DNA of 64,000 nt from Prevotella sp. Lineage in GTDB: Bacteria > Bacteroidota > Bacteroidia > Bacteroidales > Bacteroidaceae. Under the pieces are notes generated by a model. It ran no database searches, was not told the origin of the DNA, and saw only the letters and a list, made by a program, of their open reading frames with translations. Position 1 is the first letter of the stretch, and every line of letters starts with the position of its first letter. Below, piece after piece: positions 27,583-36,439 of the stretch. Made by a program: the position numbers and the translations under genes. The stretch spans positions 1-64,000 of the forward strand of contig JAEEWT010000008.1 of NCBI GenBank assembly GCA_016287755.1, given 5' to 3'.

Positions 27583-29596
27583 AATCGAACTACTGGCTCC
27601 CGCCAAGAACCTGGAATGTGGAATCGCCGCCATTGATCATGGCGCTGATGCCGTGTATATCGGAGCACAACGCTTTGGTGCAAGGGTGGCTGCCGGTAAT
27701 TCGGTAGAAGATATAGCACAACTCTGCACCTATGCTCATCAGTATGGCGCCAAGGTGTATGTCACTGTCAACACCATCATCTACGATGAGGAACTGGAAG
27801 ATACTCAGCGGTTGCTGCAGGATTTGCAGGCAGCAAACGTTGATGCCATCCTCGTTCAGGACATGGGCCTCTTTCAACTATCCGCTCGGCTCTGCCGCTT
27901 CGCTACGCGAAGAACTATCAACTGTCAACTGTCAACTGACTTTCACGCTTCCACCCAAACCGACAACCGCACCATCGAGAAGGTGCAGTGGTTACGTTCC
28001 CTTGGCTTCCGCCGGGTGGTACTGGCGCGGGAACTGTCGTTGAAAGAGATTGCCGCCATTCATCAAGCCGTTCCAGATGTGGAGCTGGAGGTGTTCGTGC
28101 ATGGTGCTTTGTGTGTGAGCTATTCCGGTCAGTGCTATGCTTCGCAGTATTGTTTCGGCAGAAGTGCCAACAGAGGAGCCTGTGCACAGTTCTGTCGGTT
28201 GCCGTTCGACTTGGAAGATGCTGACGGGAACGTGATAGAACGCGGACGTCATCTGCTCTCCTTGAAGGATATGTGCCGAATTGATCAACTGGAGGAACTG
28301 ATGGAGGCAGGCGCTGTGTCGTTCAAGATTGAAGGTAGGTTGAAGGATATCGACTATGTGAAGAACGTCACGGCAGCTTATAGTCAGCGACTCAACGAGA
28401 TTATTGCCCGTCATCCCGACAAATATTGTCGTGCTTCTCTGGGAACATGCACGTATTCGTTTACCCCGAACTTACAGAAGACCTTCAATCGTGGCTTTAC
28501 CGATTATTTCCTGTACGGACGGAAACCCAACATCTTCTCTCCTGATACCCCCAAAGCATTGGGCGAGTATGTAGGAAAGGTGAAGGAGATTCGCGGTAAC
28601 TCATTCAATGTGGCCGGAACGGCTTCGTTTGCCAATGGTGATGGGTTGTGTTTCTTTAGAGAGGAAGGACGAAGGAGGAACTATTGGAGCAGCGAGGGCC
28701 AAAGATGCTTGCATCAATTTGGCCGAGTCGTGACAATAGTCAACGAAGTTAAGGAGGAAGGTCAGCGGTCAATGGTATTGGAAGGCTTTCGCGTGAACAG
28801 GGCGGAAGGGAACCGATTGTATCCTTATCAGATGCCAGCCGACCTCAAGCCGGGAACGGCATTATATAGGAACTTCGACCAGGAGTTTCAGCGTGTGATG
28901 ACTGGTAAGACGGCCGTGCGGAAGATTCCCGTGGAGATGACTTTGCGGGAGGTGGATGATGGCTTCGAACTGAAGATGGGTTCTCAAAGCGTCCGTTTCC
29001 CCATGGAGAAACAGTTGGCACAGAAGCCGCAGCATGAGAATATCATCCGACAGCTGTCGAAACTGGGTAATACCCCTTACGAGTGTACTTCCGTGCATTT
29101 CGTTCCACAAGACTTCCCGTTCTTCATTCCATCAAGTGTGTTGACAGAGATGAGAAGGGAGGTAAGTGAAAGGTTAATAGTGAACAGTGAAGAAACCGTT
29201 CAGACACCTGTATCCTCTACAGATAGTCACAGCGGTAGTAATCTTTCATCTTTCATCCCTCATCTCTCATCTTTGTACAAATATCCTTATCTGTTCAACA
29301 TTGCCAACCAACAGGCGCGGGCATTCTATGAGCAGCAAGGATTGAAAGAGATTGCTCCTGCCTTTGAGCTCTCGCCTGTGAAGAATCCACTCATCATGCA
29401 GTGTCGGCACTGTCTGAAATACAGTCTGGGCTACTGCGTGAAAAATGGTGGGGAGAAGTCTCCTTGGAAGGAACCGTTGTATCTGAAGCTGGATGATGGC
29501 AGACGTTTCCGTCTGGAATTCCAATGTAGTGAGTGTCAGATGAATGTGTATGGAGCCCACCCCGACCCTCCCAAAGGGAGGGAGGAAGAAAGATAG
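27575..29596 (+). CDS. U32-family peptidase / RNA hydroxylase-like protein
   Basis: A 673-residue U32 protein. Start LDKIELLAPAKNLECGIAAI at a TTG that overlaps the metA stop; no ATG is available. Core motifs are GADAVYIGAQRFGAR, VNTIIYDEELED, HASTQTDN, VELEVFVHGALCVSYSGQC and the Cys-rich RSANRGACAQFCR. Family members include tRNA and rRNA hydroxylation factors (TrhP, RlhA) rather than true peptidases. A C-terminal domain has MQCRHCLKYSLGYC and FQCSECQ. Three repeat-derived inserts are visible: residues near 113-128 (CRFATRRTINCQLS), near 550-565 and the last 10 residues (HPDPPKGREEER). Translationally coupled to metA. Confidence 0.85.
   Translation: MDKIELLAPAKNLECGIAAIDHGADAVYIGAQRFGARVAAGNSVEDIAQLCTYAHQYGAKVYVTVNTIIYDEELEDTQRLLQDLQAANVDAILVQDMGLFQLSARLCRFATRRTINCQLSTDFHASTQTDNRTIEKVQWLRSLGFRRVVLARELSLKEIAAIHQAVPDVELEVFVHGALCVSYSGQCYASQYCFGRSANRGACAQFCRLPFDLEDADGNVIERGRHLLSLKDMCRIDQLEELMEAGAVSFKIEGRLKDIDYVKNVTAAYSQRLNEIIARHPDKYCRASLGTCTYSFTPNLQKTFNRGFTDYFLYGRKPNIFSPDTPKALGEYVGKVKEIRGNSFNVAGTASFANGDGLCFFREEGRRRNYWSSEGQRCLHQFGRVVTIVNEVKEEGQRSMVLEGFRVNRAEGNRLYPYQMPADLKPGTALYRNFDQEFQRVMTGKTAVRKIPVEMTLREVDDGFELKMGSQSVRFPMEKQLAQKPQHENIIRQLSKLGNTPYECTSVHFVPQDFPFFIPSSVLTEMRREVSERLIVNSEETVQTPVSSTDSHSGSNLSSFIPHLSSLYKYPYLFNIANQQARAFYEQQGLKEIAPAFELSPVKNPLIMQCRHCLKYSLGYCVKNGGEKSPWKEPLYLKLDDGRRFRLEFQCSECQMNVYGAHPDPPKGREEER
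27911..27940. repeat. GTTGACA heptamer repeat inside the U32 gene
   Basis: Units AACTATC-AACTGTC-AACTGTC-AACTGAC. They encode INCQLSTD, inserted between a core strand and the HASTQTDN motif. The same units form the large inverted pair at 34508-34638. Confidence 0.7.
29242..29275. repeat. TCTCATC heptamer repeat inside the U32 gene
   Basis: Units CTTTCAT-CTTTCAT-CCCTCAT-CTCTCAT encode SSFIPHLSS. Same family as the intergenic pair at 22443-22561. Confidence 0.65.
29555..29582. repeat. GC-rich hairpin repeat, copy 3 (end of the U32 gene)
   Basis: A 7-bp stem CCCTCCC/GGGAGGG with an AAA loop, preceded by CCCACCCCGA. It supplies the last codons and probably replaces the original C-terminus. The stem could also act as a terminator. 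Confidence 0.7.
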
Positions 29597-29610
29597 CTGT
29601 TGTAATCATA

Positions 29611-29640
29611 AAGTTCAATGTTCAATGTTCAAAGTTCAAA
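29611..29640. repeat. GTTCAAT heptamer repeat overlapping a start codon
   Basis: Four consecutive 7-nt units of the GTTCAAT/GTTCAAA type. They lie exactly over the translation start of the zinc-ribbon membrane protein. Confidence 0.65.
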
Positions 29641-30643
29641 GATTATAGTAGTGGTCCTGCTTTCCCTTCTGATGTTGTCTGGCTGTTACGACAGGAAGGG
29701 TAGGGGCGAAGCCGATGTGCTGCGCGCCGAGGAGGTGTTGGACTCTGCCGACATGGCGCGCCGACAGGATTCTATTCTCTTTGCTCGCAAGCATCATTAC
29801 TCGGAGAACTTCAACTTCGTGGTGAAGGCTAATACCCTTTACCTGATGCGTTCGCAGCCGGAAGAGGCGGTGAGTATGATGCCCATCGATACCTTCCCCG
29901 TGAATCGTCACGACCATCTGGTGGTGGCCGATATCCGCATCATGCCCAACGACAGTATCGACTCGGTGTGGGTGCAGGTGGCACGCGATCAGATGACGTT
30001 CGGCTGGGCACATGAGTCGGAACTGCTGCCCAAGGTAGTGCCCGACGATCCTATCTCGCAGTTTATCTCCACCTTCTCGGATACCCACCTGCTGATCTTC
30101 TTGGTCGTCATCAGCTTCATTGCCGTGGCTTATCTGCTGTATATCATCCGCAGAAAGAATGCCAAGATCGTACATTTCAATGATATCGACAGTATCTATC
30201 CCACGCTGCTGGCGCTCACCGTGGCGATATCAGCCACCTTGTATGCCAGTATCCAGCTTTTCGCTCCTGATGTGTGGCAGCAGTTCTATTTCCATCCAAC
30301 CTTGAACCCCTTCGGTGTTCCCCCGATACTCACGGTATTCCTGGTCTGTGTATGGCTGATGCTCATCTTAGGACTGGCTTGCGTGGATGTGGTGCGCCAG
30401 CATCTTCCGTTCAATGATGCGATGTTGTATCTCTGCGGCTTGGGAGGTGTATGCGCCATCAACTACATCATATTCAGTCTTACCACCTTATATTATATAG
30501 GATATATACTCCTGGCGGTGTATGTCTATTATGCGCTGAAGCATTATTACAACAGTTCGCATTGTCGGTTTGTTTGTGGACAATGCGGTACGCCCATTCG
30601 TCAGAAAGGTCGTTGTCCTAACTGCGGAGCGATGAACGAATAA
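29618..30643 (+). CDS. Membrane lipoprotein with C-terminal zinc ribbon
   Basis: A 341-residue membrane protein. A lipoprotein signal with SGCYD lies near residue 22. A periplasmic region of about 120 residues includes MTFGWAHESELLP, an SH3-like segment. Then come about five membrane helices (near residues 150-175, 190-210, 228-255, 265-290 and 292-310), and a C-terminal zinc ribbon (CGQCGTPI and CPNCG) on the other side. Function unknown. The first codons (MFNVQSSK) are encoded by a GTTCAAT/GTTCAAA heptamer repeat at 29611-29640, so the start may be later and the ATG uncertain. Confidence 0.7.
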   Translation: MFNVQSSKIIVVVLLSLLMLSGCYDRKGRGEADVLRAEEVLDSADMARRQDSILFARKHHYSENFNFVVKANTLYLMRSQPEEAVSMMPIDTFPVNRHDHLVVADIRIMPNDSIDSVWVQVARDQMTFGWAHESELLPKVVPDDPISQFISTFSDTHLLIFLVVISFIAVAYLLYIIRRKNAKIVHFNDIDSIYPTLLALTVAISATLYASIQLFAPDVWQQFYFHPTLNPFGVPPILTVFLVCVWLMLILGLACVDVVRQHLPFNDAMLYLCGLGGVCAINYIIFSLTTLYYIGYILLAVYVYYALKHYYNSSHCRFVCGQCGTPIRQKGRCPNCGAMNE

Positions 30644-30662
30644 CAATCCTCATTAATTAGGA

Positions 30663-30693
30663 TTGCGCGAACAAACTTTTTCCCGTACCTTTG
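30663..30693 (+). promoter_or_regulatory. Promoter of hemG
   Basis: TTG at 30663-30665, 20 bp spacer, TACCTTTG at 30686-30693; the ATG is 18 bp further on. Confidence 0.75.
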
Positions 30694-30710
30694 CACTCGG
30701 ATTTAGAGTT

Positions 30711-32120
30711 ATGGGAAAGGAACAAAAGCCTGATAAGATAGATGTGATGGTAGTTGGTGCGGGTCTTACCGGTCTTACTACCGCTTTCCATCTGACAAAA
30801 ACAGGAAAAACAGTACATGTTGTAGAACAGCAGCAGCGCGTCGGAGGACAGATTCGTACTTTCCGCGAAGATGACTTTGTGTTCGAAAGCGGTCCTACAA
30901 CAGGTTCCGTTTCTACACCCGAAGTAGCAGAACTGATGTCTGCTCTTGCCATCAGTTCCAACGGTGAATGTCAGTTGGAGACGGCTCCTGATTCCGCCAA
31001 GCGACGTTTGATATGGAAAGGTAACCGTTTTCACGATTTACCTTCCGGACCGTTGAGTGCTGTTACTACTCCGTTGTTTCGCTTTTCCGATAAGATACGA
31101 ATCCTGGGTGAGCCCTGGAGGAAGAAAGGCACTGATCCCGACGAAAGCGTGGGCAGTCTGGCCCGCCGCCGATTGGGTAAGTCGTTCGTGGATTATGCCG
31201 TTGATCCCTTCCTTTCAGGAGTCTATGCAGGTAATCCCGACACCTTGATAACACGGTATGCACTCCCTAAGCTGTATAACCTGGAGCAGAATTACGGCAG
31301 TTTTATCCGCGGAAGCATTGCCAAAGCCAAGGAGCCCAAGACCGACCGTGACCGTCTGGCTACCAAGAAAGTGTTTTCAGCAGTTGGAGGACTGAGTCGG
31401 ATTCCCGAGGCAGAGGCCTCGGCCATTGGCTATGAACATATCTCTCTTGGGGTGAAAGACGTGCGGGTGATGCCGAGTGAAGAAGGATGGGTAACAGCAT
31501 TTGTTGACGGCGAAGGACAGTCACAACAGATAATCAGTCGTTATGTGGTAACCACCTGCGGCGCATACAGTCTGCCGGCACTCCTACCATTTGTGGAAAA
31601 GGAGCAGATGGATACGATAGCCTCTCTCCATTATGCACCCGTGATGGAAGTAGCCGTTGGTGTTCGTAATGACTGGGGTGGTGACTATCGTGCCTTTGGC
31701 GGATTGGTTCCGACGTGTGAGCATAAGCGCATCTTAGGCATCCTCTACCCCTCATCCTGTTTCCAAGGACGTGCGCCCCAAGGTGGTGTGCTGTTCTCCT
31801 ATTTTATGGGAGGCGTGAAGCAGCCCGAGCTGCTCGACCTTTCCGATCAGGAGATAGAGCATTATGTGGTGAAATATTTCCACGAAATGCTGAAGTTCCC
31901 TTCGAATGTGGAACCCGACCTGATCCGCATCTTCCGTCACCAGCGGGCCATCCCACAATATGAGGTGACGAGTGGTGCCCGATTTGCTGCAGTAGAGAAA
32001 CTGCAGAATCTGTATCCCGGACTGATTATCGGTGGAAATCTCCGCGATGGTATCGGTATGGCCCATCGTATCACACAGGCAGCGAACATATCAGCAGAAA
32101 TAAAACAACAAGATAAATAA
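30711..32120 (+). CDS. hemG: Protoporphyrinogen/coproporphyrinogen oxidase, HemY-type (FAD)
   Basis: A 469-residue flavoprotein of the HemY/HemG type, which makes protoporphyrin (or coproporphyrin III) for heme. Motifs are VVGAGLTGLTTAFHL (Rossmann near residue 12), the VVEQQQRVGGQIRTFRE dinucleotide motif, DPFLSGVYAGNPDTL and the C-terminal GLIIGGNLRDGIGM. The longer frame starting at 30663 is excluded because that TTG is the promoter's -33. The TonB receptor gene follows after 9 bp, so they are co-transcribed. Confidence 0.93.
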   Translation: MGKEQKPDKIDVMVVGAGLTGLTTAFHLTKTGKTVHVVEQQQRVGGQIRTFREDDFVFESGPTTGSVSTPEVAELMSALAISSNGECQLETAPDSAKRRLIWKGNRFHDLPSGPLSAVTTPLFRFSDKIRILGEPWRKKGTDPDESVGSLARRRLGKSFVDYAVDPFLSGVYAGNPDTLITRYALPKLYNLEQNYGSFIRGSIAKAKEPKTDRDRLATKKVFSAVGGLSRIPEAEASAIGYEHISLGVKDVRVMPSEEGWVTAFVDGEGQSQQIISRYVVTTCGAYSLPALLPFVEKEQMDTIASLHYAPVMEVAVGVRNDWGGDYRAFGGLVPTCEHKRILGILYPSSCFQGRAPQGGVLFSYFMGGVKQPELLDLSDQEIEHYVVKYFHEMLKFPSNVEPDLIRIFRHQRAIPQYEVTSGARFAAVEKLQNLYPGLIIGGNLRDGIGMAHRITQAANISAEIKQQDK

Positions 32121-32129
32121 GGTAAAAGA

Positions 32130-34508
32130 ATGAAAAAAAGATTGTTAATGGTGGCATTGGCCATTGGCTCGGTCTTCCCCGTCATGGCTTTAGAAGACGA
32201 GAACAATGTCGATTCAGCCCGTGTTTATGACCTTGATGAAGTGGTAGTGGTGTCACAGGCTAAGGAGTTCTTCCGCCTGCGTCAGCAGCCTATCAGTTCA
32301 ACGGTGTTGACGAATAATGAGATCAACCGTTTGGGCGTTCGCGACCTTCGTGAGTTATCGCAGTACGTACCCTCGTTTGTTATGCCTAACTATGGCTCCC
32401 GCTTCACATCCTCCATCTATGTACGTGGTATTGGTTCCCGAGTGAACAGTCCTTCGATGGGCGTCTATATCGACGATATGCCGCTTGTCAACAAAACGGC
32501 TTTCAATACCCACCTTTACGAAACAGAGCGTGTGGACGTGCTCCGCGGTCCGCAAGGAACGCTCTATGGTATCAATACCGAGGGTGGAATGGTAAGAATG
32601 TACACCCGTAACCCGATGAACTATCAGGGAACGGACATCAACCTCTCACTGGGTAGTCATTTCCATCGTAAGGCTGAGGTGGCACATTATAATAAGCTGA
32701 GCGATCAGTTTGCCTTCTCTGTAGCTGCTTTCTATACGGGCGAGAACGGATTCTTCCGTAACCAGACCACAGGAGAGCGTGCTGATAATGGTGATGAGGC
32801 TGGCGGACGTCTGCGCCTGGTATTTCAGCCAACAGACCGTCTTGCGTTCAATTACGTGGCCGACTATCAGTTTGTGAAGCAGAAGGCGTATCCTTACGGG
32901 GTACTCAACGACGACAAGACAGAGATCGTGGGATTGCCTAATCAGGACTCGCAGAGCAACTACAAGCGAAACCTCTTCAATACCGGTCTCGGTATCAAGT
33001 ATGCCGCTAACGGCTTTGACTTCAATTCCACCACGAGTTATCAGTTCCTTCGTGATAACCTGCTGATGGATAACGACTATTCAGCCATTGATTTCATCGT
33101 GGTTGACCAGTTCCAGCTGTCGAACGCTCTGACACAGGAGTTCTCTTTCAAGAGCAACAACACTAGTCGCTGGCATTGGACATCAGGTGCCTTCGGCAGT
33201 TATTCGTGGCTGAAGACCGTGGCTCCCAATACCTTCGGCACTGCCTTCTCACGTATGATGGGCGGTATGGTGACCAATCAGATCTACAATGCGATGTTCA
33301 ACTCCATGGCTGCCCGAATGGGAGAGGAGGGAGCCAAGGCTGCTATCGAGCGTGCTGGTGGTATCAACGTGAATATGGGACTTTTTGTTCCCTGCACATT
33401 CCGCACACCGCAGTACAACCTGGGTATTTATCACGAGTCGGATATTGACATCACGGATCACCTCACAGCCACACTCGGTCTGCGTTACGACTTCACCCAT
33501 GCTGAGATTGACTATGACACACGTGGTGATGCCAATCTCGACTTCAACATCATGGGCGTGGCAGCCAAGGCAAAATTGTTGAGTATCTTCAAGCATGAGG
33601 AAAAGGCAGATTTCAGTCAGCTGCTTCCCAAGTTCGGTCTTACGTATAAGTTCAACGGTGGCAGTAACGTCTATGCAACGGTGGCCAAGGGCTATCGTGC
33701 CGGTGGCTTCAACGTGCAGCTCTTCGGCGACTATATCAATACCGATGTGCAGAGGAATCTTCAGACCGTTATGGGAGAGGCACAGCAGTCACGTCAGGAT
33801 GTTTACAAGGAAATTGAACACACAGATGCTGAGTATGAGGGATTGCTCGATGCGATTAAGTTCAAGCCGGAGGAGAGCTGGAACTATGAGTTTGGTACTC
33901 ACTTGAATCTCTTGGGTGATGCGCTTCATGCCGACCTCTCTTTCTTCTATATGCAGATTCGCAACCAGCAGCTCTCTGTCTTCAATCAGGAGTTCGGCTT
34001 TGGTCGTCGTATGATCAATGCTGGAAAGAGCTACAGTTGTGGTATGGAAATCTCACTCCGCGGTAGTCTGGTGAATAATCACCTGACTTGGGCTGCCAAC
34101 TATGGCTACACCAATGCGAAGTTCAAGGAATATATTGACCAGGGAACTGATTATAAGGACAACAATGTTCCCTTTATTCCTGCCCACACCTTCTCGGCAA
34201 TGGCCGATTATCGCTTTGATTTCAGCGACTCTCTGTTGAAGGATATTACCATTGGTGCCAACGTAAACGGTCAGGGTAAGATATGGTGGGATGATGCAAA
34301 CACCTTCTCACAGAAACTGTATGCCGTTTTAGGAGCCCATGCCGCTGCTAATTTCGGATGTGTGAATGTTGACCTTTGGGCCCGTAACATCACAGATGCA
34401 AAATATGCCACCTTTGCTTTCCGTAGTGCAGCCACTGGTCAGGCTGTCTATTCAGCCCAGCGTGGCATGCCCTTCCAAATGGGAGTAGATTTAAGGATAC
34501 ACTTTTAA
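32130..34508 (+). CDS. TonB-dependent outer-membrane receptor
   Basis: A 792-residue TonB-dependent receptor with a signal peptide (MKKRLLMVALAIGSVFPVMA), a TonB box-like segment (DLDEVVVVSQ), a plug domain (LRELSQYVPSFVMPN, RGIGSRVNSPSMGVYIDD, RVDVLRGPQGTLYGIN) and a 22-strand-type barrel ending in FQMGVDLRIHF. No CarboxypepD-like N-terminal extension, so it is not a SusC protein. Co-transcription with hemG suggests a heme or porphyrin substrate; that is inference. Iron-siderophore import is the alternative. Confidence 0.92.
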   Translation: MKKRLLMVALAIGSVFPVMALEDENNVDSARVYDLDEVVVVSQAKEFFRLRQQPISSTVLTNNEINRLGVRDLRELSQYVPSFVMPNYGSRFTSSIYVRGIGSRVNSPSMGVYIDDMPLVNKTAFNTHLYETERVDVLRGPQGTLYGINTEGGMVRMYTRNPMNYQGTDINLSLGSHFHRKAEVAHYNKLSDQFAFSVAAFYTGENGFFRNQTTGERADNGDEAGGRLRLVFQPTDRLAFNYVADYQFVKQKAYPYGVLNDDKTEIVGLPNQDSQSNYKRNLFNTGLGIKYAANGFDFNSTTSYQFLRDNLLMDNDYSAIDFIVVDQFQLSNALTQEFSFKSNNTSRWHWTSGAFGSYSWLKTVAPNTFGTAFSRMMGGMVTNQIYNAMFNSMAARMGEEGAKAAIERAGGINVNMGLFVPCTFRTPQYNLGIYHESDIDITDHLTATLGLRYDFTHAEIDYDTRGDANLDFNIMGVAAKAKLLSIFKHEEKADFSQLLPKFGLTYKFNGGSNVYATVAKGYRAGGFNVQLFGDYINTDVQRNLQTVMGEAQQSRQDVYKEIEHTDAEYEGLLDAIKFKPEESWNYEFGTHLNLLGDALHADLSFFYMQIRNQQLSVFNQEFGFGRRMINAGKSYSCGMEISLRGSLVNNHLTWAANYGYTNAKFKEYIDQGTDYKDNNVPFIPAHTFSAMADYRFDFSDSLLKDITIGANVNGQGKIWWDDANTFSQKLYAVLGAHAAANFGCVNVDLWARNITDAKYATFAFRSAATGQAVYSAQRGMPFQMGVDLRIHF

Positions 34509-34638
34509 AAGTTGATAGTTGAAAGTTGACAGTTGATAGTTAGGTTTTGCGCCAATCACCTTTACGGTAGAAAACTATCAACTGTCAACTTTCAACTGTC
34601 AATTGTCAATTGTCAACTGTCAACTTTCAACTGTCAAC
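34508..34638. repeat. Inverted pair of GTTGACA heptamer repeats
   Basis: The left arm (34508-34542) has GTTGATA/GTTGAAA/GTTGACA units; the right arm (34573-34638) has about nine complementary units. A 30-bp spacer separates them. It fills the gap between the convergent TonB receptor and lactate permease genes and ends at the permease stop codon. Confidence 0.75.
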
Positions 34639-36242
34639 TAAAATACGTGCAGTCCTAAGAATACCATCAGACCGTTCATCAGGATCCAGAAGATAGCGAA
34701 CGGCATGGTCTTGCGCATGATATCTCCGTCCTGACCTTCCATATCGCAGGCGGCGGTAGCAATGGCAATACTCTGCGGTGAGAGCAGTTTACCACCTTCA
34801 GATCCTGCGCAGTTGGCGGCGGCGAGCCAGTTGGTCTCGTTACCACTCACACCGAAGAAGGTGCTCTGGTTCACCAATCCGAGGTCGCTCGCAGCAGTAG
34901 CCTGCAGCTTACCGAAGAGAATGTTGGCATTCGTGGCACTACCTGTTACAAACGTTCCGATAGAACCAATGAGCGGAGCGAAGAACGGGAAGAAGGTGCC
35001 GGTAAGGGCAACCAGGCCCTTGGCAATATCGTTCGTCATACCCGTATTGTTCATCAGCATGGCCATGGCCACCAAGCAGCAGATGGTAACAGCGGTCTTC
35101 TGCAGGTTCAGGGTTGTCTTAGCCAGCAGCTTCATCAGTCTGCCGAAGCTCATGCCCTGAATCAAGCCACCGATCATAGCACCTAAGAAGATCATCAGAC
35201 CCGCATTCGACAGCCAGCCGAACTTAAAGGCGTTACCCGTAACAGGTAAGCTGAACTGGGTAACCAGTGTACTGTTCAGTGCGGAGTTGATGGCAGGAAC
35301 GATCTTACTTGAGATAAGGATGAAGAAGATGATGAGTCCGTAAACGCTCCAAGCCTTAAGGGTCTTTGTCAGACCGAACTTCTTCTTCTCCACGATCACC
35401 TCGTCGGCAGGATTCTCATCACGGATGAACAGTTTATTGTAGATCAGCATAGCGATGATGGCAGCCACGGAACCTAAGATGGCGGGTGTCTCCGGACCGA
35501 TGAAGTGGGCGCAGCAGAACTGAACGATGATGGAGAATGTTCCCACGAACAATGCCAGCGAGATATTCTTCAAAATCTTCTTTCGGTCGGTCATCATCAG
35601 AATCAGGAACGGGGTGATGTAGAACATCAGTGCGAGCTGGATGATGATGAAGGTGGCAACCTCGCAGAGCATCTCGGGAGAGGCCACTCCTTCTGCAGCA
35701 ACCTGATTAGCCAGCGTGGTGGCAGGAAGTCCTACGGCGCCAAAGCCCACGGCCACAGTGTTGGCAATCAAACAGATCACAGCTGAGAACATCGGCTTGA
35801 AACCTAATCCGATAAGGATAGCTGCAGGAATAGCCACGGCCGTACCGAAACCGGCCATACCCTCGAGCACACCTCCCAGACCCCAGGTAAGGAGCAGTAC
35901 CAGCAGACCCTTGTCGGAGGTCATCTGGATAAACTGCGTCTTGATGGTCTCAATCTCCTTGGTCTCACAAAGGATATTGTAACTGAAGATGGCACAGATA
36001 ATAATCAGGATAATCGGGAAACAGGCCTTCAGTAAACCTTCCACGATCGACCACCATGAGAGACCGAAGATGGATGCTTCGGCAAATTTCTCAGGAACGA
36101 TGCCCATGGCAGGTGCTGCGAACAAAGCCAGAAGGATAGTAACGATAAGTGTCACGATGGCACTCTTGTAGCCCGACACCTTGAAACCCATCATCAATAC
36201 GATGAGTAGTACAATTGGGATGACTGATACTAATGCTGACAT
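34638..36242 (-). CDS. lldP: L-lactate permease
   Basis: A 534-residue membrane protein of the LctP family, a proton-coupled lactate transporter. About 13-14 hydrophobic helices are visible. The family signature is in LLLTWGLGGVLEGMAGFGTA and IPAAILIGLGFKP, with a second near the C-terminus (GSIGTFVTGSATNANILFGKLQ). Length is normal. It has a promoter with a -7 box at 36306-36313 (TATATTTG on the minus strand). No lactate dehydrogenase gene is adjacent in the window. Confidence 0.93.
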   Translation of the reverse strand: MSALVSVIPIVLLIVLMMGFKVSGYKSAIVTLIVTILLALFAAPAMGIVPEKFAEASIFGLSWWSIVEGLLKACFPIILIIICAIFSYNILCETKEIETIKTQFIQMTSDKGLLVLLLTWGLGGVLEGMAGFGTAVAIPAAILIGLGFKPMFSAVICLIANTVAVGFGAVGLPATTLANQVAAEGVASPEMLCEVATFIIIQLALMFYITPFLILMMTDRKKILKNISLALFVGTFSIIVQFCCAHFIGPETPAILGSVAAIIAMLIYNKLFIRDENPADEVIVEKKKFGLTKTLKAWSVYGLIIFFILISSKIVPAINSALNSTLVTQFSLPVTGNAFKFGWLSNAGLMIFLGAMIGGLIQGMSFGRLMKLLAKTTLNLQKTAVTICCLVAMAMLMNNTGMTNDIAKGLVALTGTFFPFFAPLIGSIGTFVTGSATNANILFGKLQATAASDLGLVNQSTFFGVSGNETNWLAAANCAGSEGGKLLSPQSIAIATAACDMEGQDGDIMRKTMPFAIFWILMNGLMVFLGLHVF

Positions 36243-36305
36243 AAAAACGATTTTTAGTTATGAATTTTGTTATTATATAAGTTTCATAGGTCAATAAAAA
36301 CAGCA

Positions 36306-36313
36306 CAAATATA
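36306..36313 (-). promoter_or_regulatory. -7 box of lactate permease
   Basis: TATATTTG on the minus strand, giving a leader of about 60 nt. Confidence 0.55.
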
Positions 36314-36372
36314 CGAATATCTTTTTAAAGTAATGTAAAAAAACATGTAAAAAATTCATAAAAGGTAAATTT

Positions 36373-36405
36373 TTGAACAATTATCTGTCTTTTTGTTTAT
36401 CTTTG
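36373..36405 (+). promoter_or_regulatory. Promoter of the leucine-rich protein gene
   Basis: TTG at 36373-36375 and TATCTTTG at 36398-36405, spacing 22 bp; the ATG is 34 bp further. Confidence 0.6.
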
Positions 36406-36439
36406 TCTTCCAATAGTAATCATTTAACTCAACTTGACG

